From contig JAVVWR010000029.1 in the NCBI GenBank assembly GCA_036652035.1, forward strand, positions 1 to 34,309: 34,309 bases of DNA. The letters are read 5' to 3'. Numbering within the stretch: position 1 is the first letter of the stretch; every line of letters starts with the position of its first letter. The notes beneath the pieces were generated by a model. That model did no database searches, had not been told where the DNA came from, and worked only from the letters and a program-made list of their open reading frames with translations. The stretch comes from JAEZVV01 sp036652035 (GTDB lineage Bacteria > Pseudomonadota > Gammaproteobacteria > Burkholderiales > Burkholderiaceae_F). The translations under genes were made by a program, and so were the position numbers. Of this stretch, positions 15,954 through 24,084 are shown piece by piece.

Positions 15954-16978
15954 TGCGCGTGGGTTTCTGGCGTGCGGGGCGGGCGCTGGCGTTGCTTGCG
16001 CTGGGTGTGGCGGCGCCGTCGTTGGCGGGGGCGGCGCTGCGCTCGGCCGAACAATGGCTGGGCGAGATGCAAATCGCGGTGCGAACCCAGAGCTACAGCG
16101 GCCAGGTCGTGCAGCAGCGTGGTTCGCAGAGGCGGGTGAGCCGGATCGTCCAGCGCGTCGATGGCGAAACGATCGTGCAGCGCGTCCAGATGCTCGACGG
16201 CGCGCCGATCGAGTTCATCCGTCGCCGCGCTCCCGGGGTTGATGAAGTTCGCTGCTATCGGCTGGATCAGCGTCGCATCGTGCTCGAGCGGCGCGTCCTG
16301 GAAACCCGCTTTCCGACCATCTTTGGTCTGCCGCCGGTGGACATTGTGCGCAATTACGCACTCAAGCTCGGCCCACTCGAGCCGGTGGCCGCGCACCGCA
16401 CCCAGGTGATCGAACTTCAACCACGCGATGGCTTGCGCCACGCGTATCGGGTGTGGGCCGAGCAGACGACCGGCTTGCCACTTCGTCTGCAGATTCTCGA
16501 TGGCAGCAAGATGGTCGAGCAGATCGGTTTTGTGGATATCGACCTCGTTCACAAGCCCACTGCCGCGCAAGTCGCGCCGGCTTGGCCGACGCAGGGCTGG
16601 AGCACGGAAACCCCGGCTTTCGAGTCTGTCGAGGCGGCCGCCCATGGTTGGTCGGTTCGGCCCCCCACGGGTTTCATCCTCAGAAGTTCGGTCCTGCGGC
16701 GCTCGTCGGCGCCGGATCGTGCGGCGCCGACCCTGCAGCTTTTTTTCAGCGATGGCCTGGCGCATGTCTCGGTGTTTGTCGAGGACCCTGCGATCGGACC
16801 CGAAGCGCCCGATCGCGCACTCGAACGAGGTGTTTTGTCGTTCATGACGCGACGGGTGGGGGCCGCCCGCGTGACGGCCTTGGGCGAAGTGACAGCGGCG
16901 GGAGCCCACGCTGCGGCACAATCGGTTCAATGGCAGGCTCGCCCCGCGGCCGCATTCCAGGGAGGTTCAAACCCATGA
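15953..16978 (+). CDS. rseB: Sigma-E regulatory protein RseB (MucB)
   Basis: RseB binds the periplasmic part of RseA and shields it from cleavage until mislocalised lipoproteins or LPS displace it. The 341-residue protein has a signal peptide (MRVGFWRAGRALALLALGVA, with AGA near residue 28). The MucB/RseB N-terminal lipid-sensing domain follows ('WLGEMQIAVRTQSYSGQVV', 'HAYRVWAEQTTGLPLRLQIL'). The C-terminal domain has 'GWSVRPPTGFIL', 'QLFFSDGLAHVSVFVE' and 'TALGEVTAAGAHAAAQSV'. Overlaps with rseA (TGATG) and mucD (ATGA) indicate one translationally coupled operon. Confidence 0.9.
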   Translation: MRVGFWRAGRALALLALGVAAPSLAGAALRSAEQWLGEMQIAVRTQSYSGQVVQQRGSQRRVSRIVQRVDGETIVQRVQMLDGAPIEFIRRRAPGVDEVRCYRLDQRRIVLERRVLETRFPTIFGLPPVDIVRNYALKLGPLEPVAAHRTQVIELQPRDGLRHAYRVWAEQTTGLPLRLQILDGSKMVEQIGFVDIDLVHKPTAAQVAPAWPTQGWSTETPAFESVEAAAHGWSVRPPTGFILRSSVLRRSSAPDRAAPTLQLFFSDGLAHVSVFVEDPAIGPEAPDRALERGVLSFMTRRVGAARVTALGEVTAAGAHAAAQSVQWQARPAAAFQGGSNP

Positions 16979-18420
16979 AGTTCCGCCTTGTCGTTGCGTT
17001 GGCCGTTCCCCTTCTGACTCTTGGCCTGAGTCTGTTGCCGATAACGGGCCAGGCCCAGAGTGCCGGTCTGCCCGATTTTGCTGACCTGGTCGAGCGCAGC
17101 AGCCCGGCCGTCGTGAACATTCGCACCACGGCACGCATGCCGCGCAACCATCCCGCGCTGCCGCCCGGAATGGACGAAGACGATCCGATGGCCGAGTTTT
17201 TCCGGCGTTTTTTCCCGCAGCCCGGACCGCAGCAGCGTCCCGGGCCTGCGCCCCGCTCGCCGCGCGGCGAGCGTGAACTGCCGCGCGGCCAAGGCTCGGG
17301 TTTTATCGTCAGTCCGGAGGGTCTGGTGATGACCAATGCCCACGTGGTCGATGGCGCCGACGACATCATCGTCACCTTGGCCGACAAGCGTGAATTCAAG
17401 GGCAAGGTGGTGGGCGCCGACCGGCGCTCGGATGTGGCCATCGTCAAGATCGACGCGGCCGGCCTGCCGGCGGTCAAGATTGGCGACCCTAACCGCATGC
17501 GGGTGGGGGAATGGGTGATCGCAATCGGCTCGCCTTTCGGCCTCGAGAACAGCGTTACCGCCGGCATCGTGAGCGCCAAGGCACGCGATACCGGCGACTT
17601 TCTGCCTTTTATCCAGACCGACGTTGCGGTCAACCCCGGCAATTCGGGGGGACCCTTGATCAACCTGCGCGGCGAGGTGGTCGGCGTCAATTCGCAGATC
17701 TTCACCACCTCGGGCGGTTACAACGGCATCAGCTTTGCCATTCCGATCGACGAAGCGATGCGGGTGGGGGATCAGTTGCGGGCCAGCGGACGGGTCACAC
17801 GTGGCCGGATCGGGGTCGGGATCGAGCCTGTCAGCAAGGAGCTCGCCGAAACCCTGGGGCTGGCCAAGCCCGCCGGGGCGCTCGTCAACAGCGTCGAGAA
17901 GGACGGTCCGGCGGCCAAGGCCGGGGTTGAGCTGGGTGACATCATCCTGCGCTTTGACGGCAAGCTGATCGACAAGGTCTCGGATCTGCCGCGGATCGTG
18001 GCCGGCACCCAGCCCGGTGCGAATGCCAGTCTGAGCGTTTTCCGCAAGGGCAGTCAGCGCGAGTTGCAGGTCATGGTGAGTGAAATGCCGACCGAAGCGG
18101 TCCAGGCCAAGGCCGCTGAGGCGCCCAAGTCTGCGGCCAAGCCGACCAACGCCCTGGGTCTGGCGGTGAGCGATCTGCCGGCCGAACGCGCCAAGGAGCT
18201 GGGCGTCAAGAGTGGAGTCCAGATCGATGCGGTCGATGGCGCGTCGGCTCGCGCCGGCTTGCGCGCGGGCGACGTGCTGCTCTCGCTCAACAACACCGAT
18301 CTCGCCAACGCCCGCCAGTTCAATGACCTGGTGGCCAAGCTCGACGCGAAAAAGAACGTCGCCTTGCTGGTGCGCCGGGGTGATCAGGCGAGTTTCGTGA
18401 TCCTTAAGGGAGATCGTTAG
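16975..18420 (+). CDS. mucD: Periplasmic serine protease, DegP/MucD family
   Basis: This HtrA-family protease/chaperone clears misfolded periplasmic proteins and dampens the sigma-E response. The 481-residue protein has a signal peptide (MKFRLVVALAVPLLTLGLSL...) and a Pro/Arg-rich loop at about residues 60-105. The protease domain carries the triad H123 (TNAHVVDGAD), D153 (SDVAIVKID) and S224 (NPGNSGGPL). Two PDZ domains follow at about residues 270-360 and 385-475. A GGGAGG ribosome site lies upstream within rseB and the start overlaps the rseB stop. Position at the end of rpoE-rseAB favours the name mucD over degP; the function is the same. Confidence 0.92.
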   Translation: MKFRLVVALAVPLLTLGLSLLPITGQAQSAGLPDFADLVERSSPAVVNIRTTARMPRNHPALPPGMDEDDPMAEFFRRFFPQPGPQQRPGPAPRSPRGERELPRGQGSGFIVSPEGLVMTNAHVVDGADDIIVTLADKREFKGKVVGADRRSDVAIVKIDAAGLPAVKIGDPNRMRVGEWVIAIGSPFGLENSVTAGIVSAKARDTGDFLPFIQTDVAVNPGNSGGPLINLRGEVVGVNSQIFTTSGGYNGISFAIPIDEAMRVGDQLRASGRVTRGRIGVGIEPVSKELAETLGLAKPAGALVNSVEKDGPAAKAGVELGDIILRFDGKLIDKVSDLPRIVAGTQPGANASLSVFRKGSQRELQVMVSEMPTEAVQAKAAEAPKSAAKPTNALGLAVSDLPAERAKELGVKSGVQIDAVDGASARAGLRAGDVLLSLNNTDLANARQFNDLVAKLDAKKNVALLVRRGDQASFVILKGDR

Positions 18421-18442
18421 CGTGGAATGCGCCCGGGCGCGG

Positions 18443-18448
18443 TAAAAT
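18443..18448 (+). promoter_or_regulatory. Candidate -10 box upstream of lepA
   Basis: TAAAAT lies 23 bp after the mucD stop. No good -35 is seen at 16-18 bp; a GCGCCCGGGCGC palindrome (18429-18440) occupies the space just before it. Transcription from here would pass through the hairpin at 18471-18495. Confidence 0.35.
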
Positions 18449-18470
18449 CCAACTCCGGAGCGCAATTGGC

Positions 18471-18504
18471 GGGGGTGTGGCGCGGCTACATCCCCCTTTT
18501 GTTT
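18471..18504 (+). terminator. Terminator-like hairpin between mucD and lepA
   Basis: GGGGGTGT (18471-18478) pairs with ACATCCCC (18488-18495), 8 pairs with one G-U, around a 9-nt loop. The stem is followed by C and then TTTTGTTT (18497-18504). It may end the rpoE operon or attenuate entry into lepA. Confidence 0.5.
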
Positions 18505-18568
18505 GCTCGCTTCCCAGCCGGTCTGGCTGCCTTTCGTGGCGGCGCGGCGGCCACTCATTTCCTGACTG

Positions 18569-20362
18569 ATGCAGCACATTCGCAACTTTTCCATCATTGC
18601 CCACATCGACCATGGCAAGTCCACCCTGGCGGATCGACTGATCCAGCGCTGCGGCGGCTTGTCCGACCGTGAGATGGAGGCGCAAGTGCTCGACTCGATG
18701 GATCTCGAACGCGAGCGCGGCATCACGATCAAGGCGCAGACCGCGTCGCTGTCCTACAAGGCCAAGGACGGTCAGGTCTACAACCTGAACCTGATCGACA
18801 CGCCGGGCCACGTCGACTTCAGCTATGAAGTCAGCCGCTCGCTGTCGGCCTGCGAAGGCGCGCTGCTGGTGGTCGATGCCACCCAGGGCGTCGAGGCCCA
18901 GACCGTGGCCAACTGCTACACCGCGATCGAGCTCGGCGTGGAAGTCTTGCCGGTCTTGAACAAGATGGACCTCGCTTCGGCCCAGCCCGACGAGGCCAAG
19001 GCTGAGGTCGGAGAGGTGATCGGTATCGACGCCGACGACGCCATTCTGGCGAGCGCCAAGAGCGGCATGGGGATTGACGAGATCCTCGAGCGCATCATCG
19101 AGCGCGTGCCACCGCCCAAGGGCGACCCGGAAGCGCCGGTGCAGGCACTGGTGATCGATTCCTGGTTCGACAACTATGTCGGCGTCGTGATGCTGGTGCG
19201 CATGATCAATGGCGTCATCCGCCCGAAAGACAAGATGCTGCTGATGGCGACCGGTGCGACCCACCTGGTCGAGCACGTCGGTGTGTTCACGCCCAAGTCC
19301 TCGGCGCGTGCTCAGCTGTCGGCGGGCGAGGTGGGCTTCATCATCTCCGGCATCAAGGAGCTGAAAGACGCGCGCGTCGGCGACACCGTGACCCTCTTCG
19401 GCAAGCCGGCCGCCACGCCTCTGCCGGGCTTCAAGGAAGTCAAGCCGCAGGTTTTTGCCGGCCTGTTCCCGATCGAGGCCAACCAGTACGACGCTTTGCG
19501 TGACGCGCTGACCAAGCTGCAATTGAACGACGCTGCGTTGCAGTTCGAGCCGGAAGTCTCGCAGGCCTTGGGCTTCGGTTTTCGCGCTGGTTTCCTCGGT
19601 CTCTTGCACATGGACATCGTGCAGGAGCGTCTCGAGCGCGAATACGACATGGACCTCATCACCACCGCGCCTTCGGTGGTCTACGAGGTTCTGATGCGCG
19701 ACGGCGAGGTGATCACGGTCGAAAACCCGAGCAAGCTGCCGCCGATCGACAAAATTGACGAGATCCGCGAGCCGATCGACATCGTCACCGTCTTCGTGCC
19801 GCAGGAATATGTCGGCGCCGTGATGACCTTGTGCAACAACAAGCGCGGCGTGCAGCTGAACCTCGCCTATCACGGCCGCCAGGTTCACCTCACCTACGAG
19901 TTGCCGCTGGCCGAAATCGTGCTCGACTTCTTCGACCGGCTCAAATCGATCTCGCGCGGCTACGCCTCGATGGACTACGAGTTCAAGGAGTACCGCGCGG
20001 CCGACGTGGTCAAGGTCGATATTCTGATCAACAGCGATCGCGTCGATGCCCTCTCGACCATCGTCCACCGTTCGAATTCGGCTTACCGCGGCCGCGAGAT
20101 CGCCGCCAAGATGCGTGAGCTGATCCCGCGCCAGATGTACGACGTGGCGATTCAGGCGGCGATTGGCGCCAACATCATCGCCCGCGAAAACGTCAAGGCG
20201 CTGCGCAAGAACGTGCTGGCCAAGTGCTACGGCGGCGATATCAGCCGCAAGAAGAAGCTGCTGGAAAAGCAGAAGGCCGGCAAGAAGCGGATGAAGCAGG
20301 TCGGCTCGGTCGAAATTCCGCAGGAGGCCTTCCTTGCCATCCTGCAGGTGGAAGATAAATAA
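18569..20362 (+). CDS. lepA: Elongation factor 4 (LepA)
   Basis: LepA is a ribosome-binding translational GTPase, related to EF-G, that affects initiation and elongation. The 597-residue protein starts MQHIRNFSIIAHIDHGKST, containing the G1 motif. The switch region 'ERERGITIK', G3 'DTPGH' and G4 'NKMD' are intact. The C-terminal LepA-specific domain ends in 'GGDISRKKKLLEKQKAGKKR' and 'VEIPQEAFLAIL'. Length and ends match the family. The ATG has no strong ribosome site. lepB follows after 2 bp, the usual arrangement. Confidence 0.98.
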   Translation: MQHIRNFSIIAHIDHGKSTLADRLIQRCGGLSDREMEAQVLDSMDLERERGITIKAQTASLSYKAKDGQVYNLNLIDTPGHVDFSYEVSRSLSACEGALLVVDATQGVEAQTVANCYTAIELGVEVLPVLNKMDLASAQPDEAKAEVGEVIGIDADDAILASAKSGMGIDEILERIIERVPPPKGDPEAPVQALVIDSWFDNYVGVVMLVRMINGVIRPKDKMLLMATGATHLVEHVGVFTPKSSARAQLSAGEVGFIISGIKELKDARVGDTVTLFGKPAATPLPGFKEVKPQVFAGLFPIEANQYDALRDALTKLQLNDAALQFEPEVSQALGFGFRAGFLGLLHMDIVQERLEREYDMDLITTAPSVVYEVLMRDGEVITVENPSKLPPIDKIDEIREPIDIVTVFVPQEYVGAVMTLCNNKRGVQLNLAYHGRQVHLTYELPLAEIVLDFFDRLKSISRGYASMDYEFKEYRAADVVKVDILINSDRVDALSTIVHRSNSAYRGREIAAKMRELIPRQMYDVAIQAAIGANIIARENVKALRKNVLAKCYGGDISRKKKLLEKQKAGKKRMKQVGSVEIPQEAFLAILQVEDK

Positions 20363-20364
20363 CA

Positions 20365-21255
20365 ATGAACTTTGCCCTGATTCTTTTTGTCCTCACGGTT
20401 TTCACCGGTGCTCTGTGGCTGGTCGACCGTTTCAAGCTTGCGCCGGCGCGAGCGCGAGCCGCCGAGGCGGCGGTCAAGGATTTTGATGCTCGCAACGAAG
20501 CGGCCCTCGCGCGCAACGAGGCGGTCGTGATTGGCGAGCGACGCGCCCTGGCCGAGCGGCTCACGCGCCAGCCGGCCTGGCTTGAATACACCGCGAGCTT
20601 TTTCCCGGTAATCCTGATCGTCTTCGTGCTGCGGTCTTTCCTGTTCGAGCCGTTCCGGATTCCCTCGGGCTCGATGATTCCGACGCTTGCCATCGGCGAC
20701 CTCATCCTCGTCAACAAGTTCGACTACGGGGTGCGCCTGCCGGTGATCAACAAGAAGATCATCGAGGTTGGCGAGCCCAAGCGCGGCGACGTGATGGTCT
20801 TTCGTTTCCCGCACAACCCCTCGCAGGATTACATCAAGCGCGTGGTCGGCCTGCCGGGCGATAAGATCGAATACATCGACAAGCAGTTGACCATCAATGG
20901 CCAAAAGGTGGCGACCACCCCGGCTGACCAGTTCTTCGATGCCGACCGGGTGCAGTATTACTCGCAGGCGAGCGAGAAGCTGGGTGAGCATGATCACCAG
21001 GTGATCGTCAACGATGCGGTGCCGCCGGGAATCAGTCCGGGTTTTCTCAATACCCATCCGGGCGCCTGCCAATACAGCGGCCGCGGCGTGGTCTGCACCG
21101 TGCCGGCCGGGAATTATTTCGTCATGGGCGATAACCGTGACAATTCCGAAGACAGCCGCTACTGGGGTTTTGTTCCGGACCAGAACATTGTCGGCCGTGC
21201 CTTTTTCATCTGGATGAATTTTGGCAATATCGGTCGCATCGGTTCTTTTAACTGA
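20365..21255 (+). CDS. lepB: Signal peptidase I
   Basis: LepB removes signal peptides from exported proteins at the periplasmic face of the inner membrane. The 296-residue protein has a first membrane helix at about residues 3-21. A charged cytoplasmic loop follows, then a second helix at about 75-90 (FFPVILIVFVLRSFL). The Ser/Lys dyad is S103 (IPSGSMIPTL) and K158 (DYIKRVVGLPGD). The C-terminal family box GDNRDNSEDSRYWGFVP is intact. The start is 2 bp past the lepA stop. Confidence 0.96.
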   Translation: MNFALILFVLTVFTGALWLVDRFKLAPARARAAEAAVKDFDARNEAALARNEAVVIGERRALAERLTRQPAWLEYTASFFPVILIVFVLRSFLFEPFRIPSGSMIPTLAIGDLILVNKFDYGVRLPVINKKIIEVGEPKRGDVMVFRFPHNPSQDYIKRVVGLPGDKIEYIDKQLTINGQKVATTPADQFFDADRVQYYSQASEKLGEHDHQVIVNDAVPPGISPGFLNTHPGACQYSGRGVVCTVPAGNYFVMGDNRDNSEDSRYWGFVPDQNIVGRAFFIWMNFGNIGRIGSFN

Positions 21256-21285
21256 CCCCCATTCACTGCCATCAACGAGAACAGC

Positions 21286-21675
21286 ATGCGTACTGCCAGC
21301 TTCCGACGTCAGCGCGGTCTGAGCCTGATCGGCCTGATCTTTTTCGGCATGATCGCCGTCGGCCTGCTTGTGCTCGGCTTCAAAACCGTACCGGCGGTGG
21401 TCGAATACATCGCGGTCGAACGGGCGATTCAGAAGATCAAGAACGAAGGCTCGACCGTCGGCGAAATTCGCTCGGCGTTTGATCGTTTTGCGACGATCGA
21501 CGACATCACGTCCATCAACGGTCATGACCTCGACATCACCAAGGAAGGCGACCAGGTGGTTGTCAGCTTCGCGTATGAAAAGCGGATTCCGGTGATGGAC
21601 AAGGTCTGGCTGCTCATCGATTTTTCCGGCTCGACGCGGGATCGCGCGCGTCAGCCGGCCGCCGCGGCACCATGA
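21286..21675 (+). CDS. DUF4845 membrane protein
   Basis: The 129-residue protein is the DUF4845 member usually found between lepB and rnc in beta- and gammaproteobacteria; its function is not established. It has a short basic N-terminus and the sequence 'RQRGLSLIGLIFFGMIAVG', which looks like a type IV prepilin leader and hydrophobic helix (about residues 11-32). It lacks the usual Glu at position +5 after the Gly. The rest is a small soluble domain ('FDRFATIDDITSINGHDLDI', 'VVVSFAYEKRIPVMDKVWLL'), probably periplasmic. An Ala/Pro-rich tail ends it. Confidence 0.8.
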   Translation: MRTASFRRQRGLSLIGLIFFGMIAVGLLVLGFKTVPAVVEYIAVERAIQKIKNEGSTVGEIRSAFDRFATIDDITSINGHDLDITKEGDQVVVSFAYEKRIPVMDKVWLLIDFSGSTRDRARQPAAAAP

Positions 21676-21696
21676 GCGGCCTTAGCAGGACACCCC

Positions 21697-22470
21697 ATGC
21701 TTCAACTGTCCGCCCTTGAGGATCGGCTGGGTTACCGCTTTGGCGATCCCAAGCTGCTGGAACTGGCCGTCACTCATCGCAGTTACGGCGCGGTTCACAA
21801 CGAACGACTTGAGTTTCTCGGCGATTCGGTCCTGAACTGCGTCGTCGCCCAGCTTTTGTATTCCAAATACCTCCGTCTCGACGAGGGCGATCTCTCGCGG
21901 TTGCGCGCCAACCTGGTCAAACAGTCGTCGTTGGCTGACATTGCCGAGCGCATCGTGCTGTCCGACTTCCTCAAGCTTGGCGAAGGCGAAATGAAGAGTG
22001 GCGGTTTCCGCCGCCCTTCGATTCTGGCCGACACGCTCGAGGCCACTTTTGGCGCGGTCTTCATGGACGCCGGGTTTGACGCTGCGCGCGACGTCATTGC
22101 CCGCCTTTACGAACCGGTGTTAAAGGGCGTTGATCCCAAAACCCTCGGCAAGGATTCGAAGACGCTGCTGCAGGAATACCTGCAGGGCAAGCGGATCGCT
22201 CTGCCGGTCTACACGGTGGTCGAAACCCGCGGCGCGGCTCATGCCCAGGAATTCGAAGTCGAATGTGTCATTCCAAAGCTGGGAATCAGCCTGCGCGGCA
22301 CCGGGCGCTCGCGCCGGGCGGCCGAGCAATCCGCCGCCAAGCTCGCGCTTGATGCGGCCCAGACCGCGCTGACGCAGCAATTGCGTCGGCCGCGCCGCAA
22401 GTCGACTGAAGCCGGTGACGCTGACGCCGCCGCTTCAGCCGCGATCGAATCCGGAGTGGTGACGCCATGA
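21697..22470 (+). CDS. rnc: Ribonuclease III
   Basis: RNase III cleaves double-stranded RNA, processing pre-rRNA and some mRNAs. The 257-residue protein has the signature 'NERLEFLGDSVLN' with metal-binding E39 and D43, and the second pair D112 and E115 in 'LADTLEATFGAVFMD'. A double-stranded-RNA-binding domain starts near residue 155 ('DSKTLLQEYLQGKRIALPVY') and ends with 'RRAAEQSAAKLAL'. An Ala-rich tail adds about 30 residues. The stop overlaps the era start (ATGA), the conserved rnc-era pair. Confidence 0.97.
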   Translation: MLQLSALEDRLGYRFGDPKLLELAVTHRSYGAVHNERLEFLGDSVLNCVVAQLLYSKYLRLDEGDLSRLRANLVKQSSLADIAERIVLSDFLKLGEGEMKSGGFRRPSILADTLEATFGAVFMDAGFDAARDVIARLYEPVLKGVDPKTLGKDSKTLLQEYLQGKRIALPVYTVVETRGAAHAQEFEVECVIPKLGISLRGTGRSRRAAEQSAAKLALDAAQTALTQQLRRPRRKSTEAGDADAAASAAIESGVVTP

Positions 22471-23360
22471 GTGAAACTGTTTTTCGCACTGGCTTTGTTG
22501 CCGTCGTTGGCCGACCGAACGTCGGCAAGAGCACCCTGACCAACGCCTTGATCGGCGAGAAGGTCAGCATCACCTCCAAGAAACCGCAGACCACCCGCCA
22601 CCGCGTGATGGGCGTGATCACCGATGCCGACACGCAGTGCATCTTCATTGACACGCCCGGCTTTCAAAAGCAGCACCGCTCGCTGCTGACCAAGCGCATG
22701 AACCAGACCGTGCGCGCCTCGCTCGCCGAGGTCGATGCGGTGGTGATGGTGATCGAGTCCGGTGGCTGGCGCCGCGAGGACGAGGAAGTCCTCAAGCTTT
22801 TGCCCGAGAACGGCTCGAAGGTCATTCTTGTCCTCAGCAAGACCGACATGCTCAAGGGCCGCGAGGCCTTGCTGCCGCTGATGGCCGACTCGATGCAGCG
22901 CTATCCGTTTGCCGCGATCGTGCCCATCAGCGCCGAGAAGAATCGCATGCTGCCCGAACTGATGGTCGAGATTCGCAAGCTGCTGCCCGAGGGCGAGGCC
23001 TTGTTCGACGCCGACCTCTACACCGATCGCAGCCCGCGTTTCCTGGCCGCCGAGCTGATCCGCGAAAAGGCGTATCGCCTGCTGGGCGACGAGCTGCCCT
23101 ATGGCATCGCGGTCACGATCGACAAGTGGGACGAGACCGACGCCGGCGCCGATATTGCCGCCACCCTGATCGTCAACCGCGAAGCGCACAAGCCGATCGT
23201 GATCGGCGAGGGCGGCGCCAAACTGCGCGAGATCTCCCGCCTGGCGCGACTCGACATGGTCGAGATGCTGGGCAAGAAGGTTCACCTCGAAGTCTGGGTG
23301 CGGGTGCGCAAGGGGTGGAGCGACGACGTCCGCGCGCTCAAGACGCTCGGGTATGACTGA
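22467..23360 (+). CDS. era: GTPase Era
   Basis: Era is an essential GTPase that binds the 3' end of 16S rRNA during 30S maturation. The 297-residue protein has G1 GRPNVGKST, the G2 region 'SKKPQTTRHRVMG', G3 DTPGF and G4 'SKTD' (E. coli has NKVD). The C-terminal KH domain has 'VIGEGGAKLREISRLARLDM' and 'HLEVWVRVRKGWSDD'. Its 5' end overlaps rnc and its 3' end overlaps recO by 8 bp. Confidence 0.97.
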   Translation: MSETVFRTGFVAVVGRPNVGKSTLTNALIGEKVSITSKKPQTTRHRVMGVITDADTQCIFIDTPGFQKQHRSLLTKRMNQTVRASLAEVDAVVMVIESGGWRREDEEVLKLLPENGSKVILVLSKTDMLKGREALLPLMADSMQRYPFAAIVPISAEKNRMLPELMVEIRKLLPEGEALFDADLYTDRSPRFLAAELIREKAYRLLGDELPYGIAVTIDKWDETDAGADIAATLIVNREAHKPIVIGEGGAKLREISRLARLDMVEMLGKKVHLEVWVRVRKGWSDDVRALKTLGYD

Positions 23361-24084
23361 ACCCGCACGGCCCTCGCGCCGTCGCGGTCCTGAAAGCCGG
23401 ATCGACCAACAGCCCGGCTTTGTTCTTCATTCCTACCCCTGGCGCGAGACCAGCCTGATCGTCGAGGTCTTTAGTCGCGACCACGGCCGGGTGGCCCTGG
23501 TCGCGCGCGGCGCCAAACGCCCGACCTCGCAGTTCCGCGGCCTGCTCTCGCCCTTTTGCCCGCTGGCGCTCTCGTGGAGCGGCAAGGGCGAGGTCAAGTC
23601 GCTGATCCGCATCGAGTGGCTGGGCGGCTTTGTGCCTTTGCGCGGCGAGGCCTTGCTCGCCGCCTTCTACGTCAACGAACTGCTGGTGCGCTTGCTCGCG
23701 CGCGGCGACGCGCACGCTCCACTCTTTGGCGCTTATGTCGAGGTGCTGCGTCAGCTCGCGCACGACGACGCGCATCACGAGGCCGCGTTGCGCTCGTTCG
23801 AGCTCGATCTTCTGACCGATATTGGTTACGGTCTGGCAGCCGAATTCGACGACGAGCCACACGTCTTGCGTGGCGCTCAACTGCTGCCGATCTCGGTGGT
23901 GGGCGCGAGCGATGACGATCTTTTCATCAGTCCGCGCACCTTGGCTGCGATGGCGCAAAAAGATTTCTCCGATCCGCGTGTGGCGGCCGAAGCCAAGACC
24001 GCTTTACGCGGTCTGGTTCGCTACCATCTGGGCGAGCGGCCGCTCAATACGCGCCGCATCCTGCACGACTTGAAGAGCCTCTGA
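23353..24084 (+). CDS. recO: DNA repair protein RecO
   Basis: RecO helps RecR load RecA on SSB-coated single-stranded DNA and anneals strands. The 243-residue protein has an N-terminal OB-fold ('GFVLHSYPWRETSLIVEVFS', 'GRVALVARGAKRPTSQFRGL') and a mostly helical C-terminal part ('LAAFYVNELLVRLLARGD', 'LRSFELDLLTDIGYG'). Zinc-binding cysteines of some RecO proteins are absent, as in E. coli. The start overlaps era, and pdxJ begins immediately after the stop. Confidence 0.93.
   Translation: MTEPARPSRRRGPESRIDQQPGFVLHSYPWRETSLIVEVFSRDHGRVALVARGAKRPTSQFRGLLSPFCPLALSWSGKGEVKSLIRIEWLGGFVPLRGEALLAAFYVNELLVRLLARGDAHAPLFGAYVEVLRQLAHDDAHHEAALRSFELDLLTDIGYGLAAEFDDEPHVLRGAQLLPISVVGASDDDLFISPRTLAAMAQKDFSDPRVAAEAKTALRGLVRYHLGERPLNTRRILHDLKSL

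Noticed and set aside
16927..18732. 601-codon minus-strand frame opposite mucD
   Set aside because: Antisense to a protease with complete catalytic residues; no domain, signal or ribosome site supports it.
18404..20365. 653-codon minus-strand frame opposite lepA
   Set aside because: Shadow of the highly biased lepA codons. The translation is rich in Asp, His, Arg, Val and Leu without family motifs, and lepA is unmistakable on the other strand.
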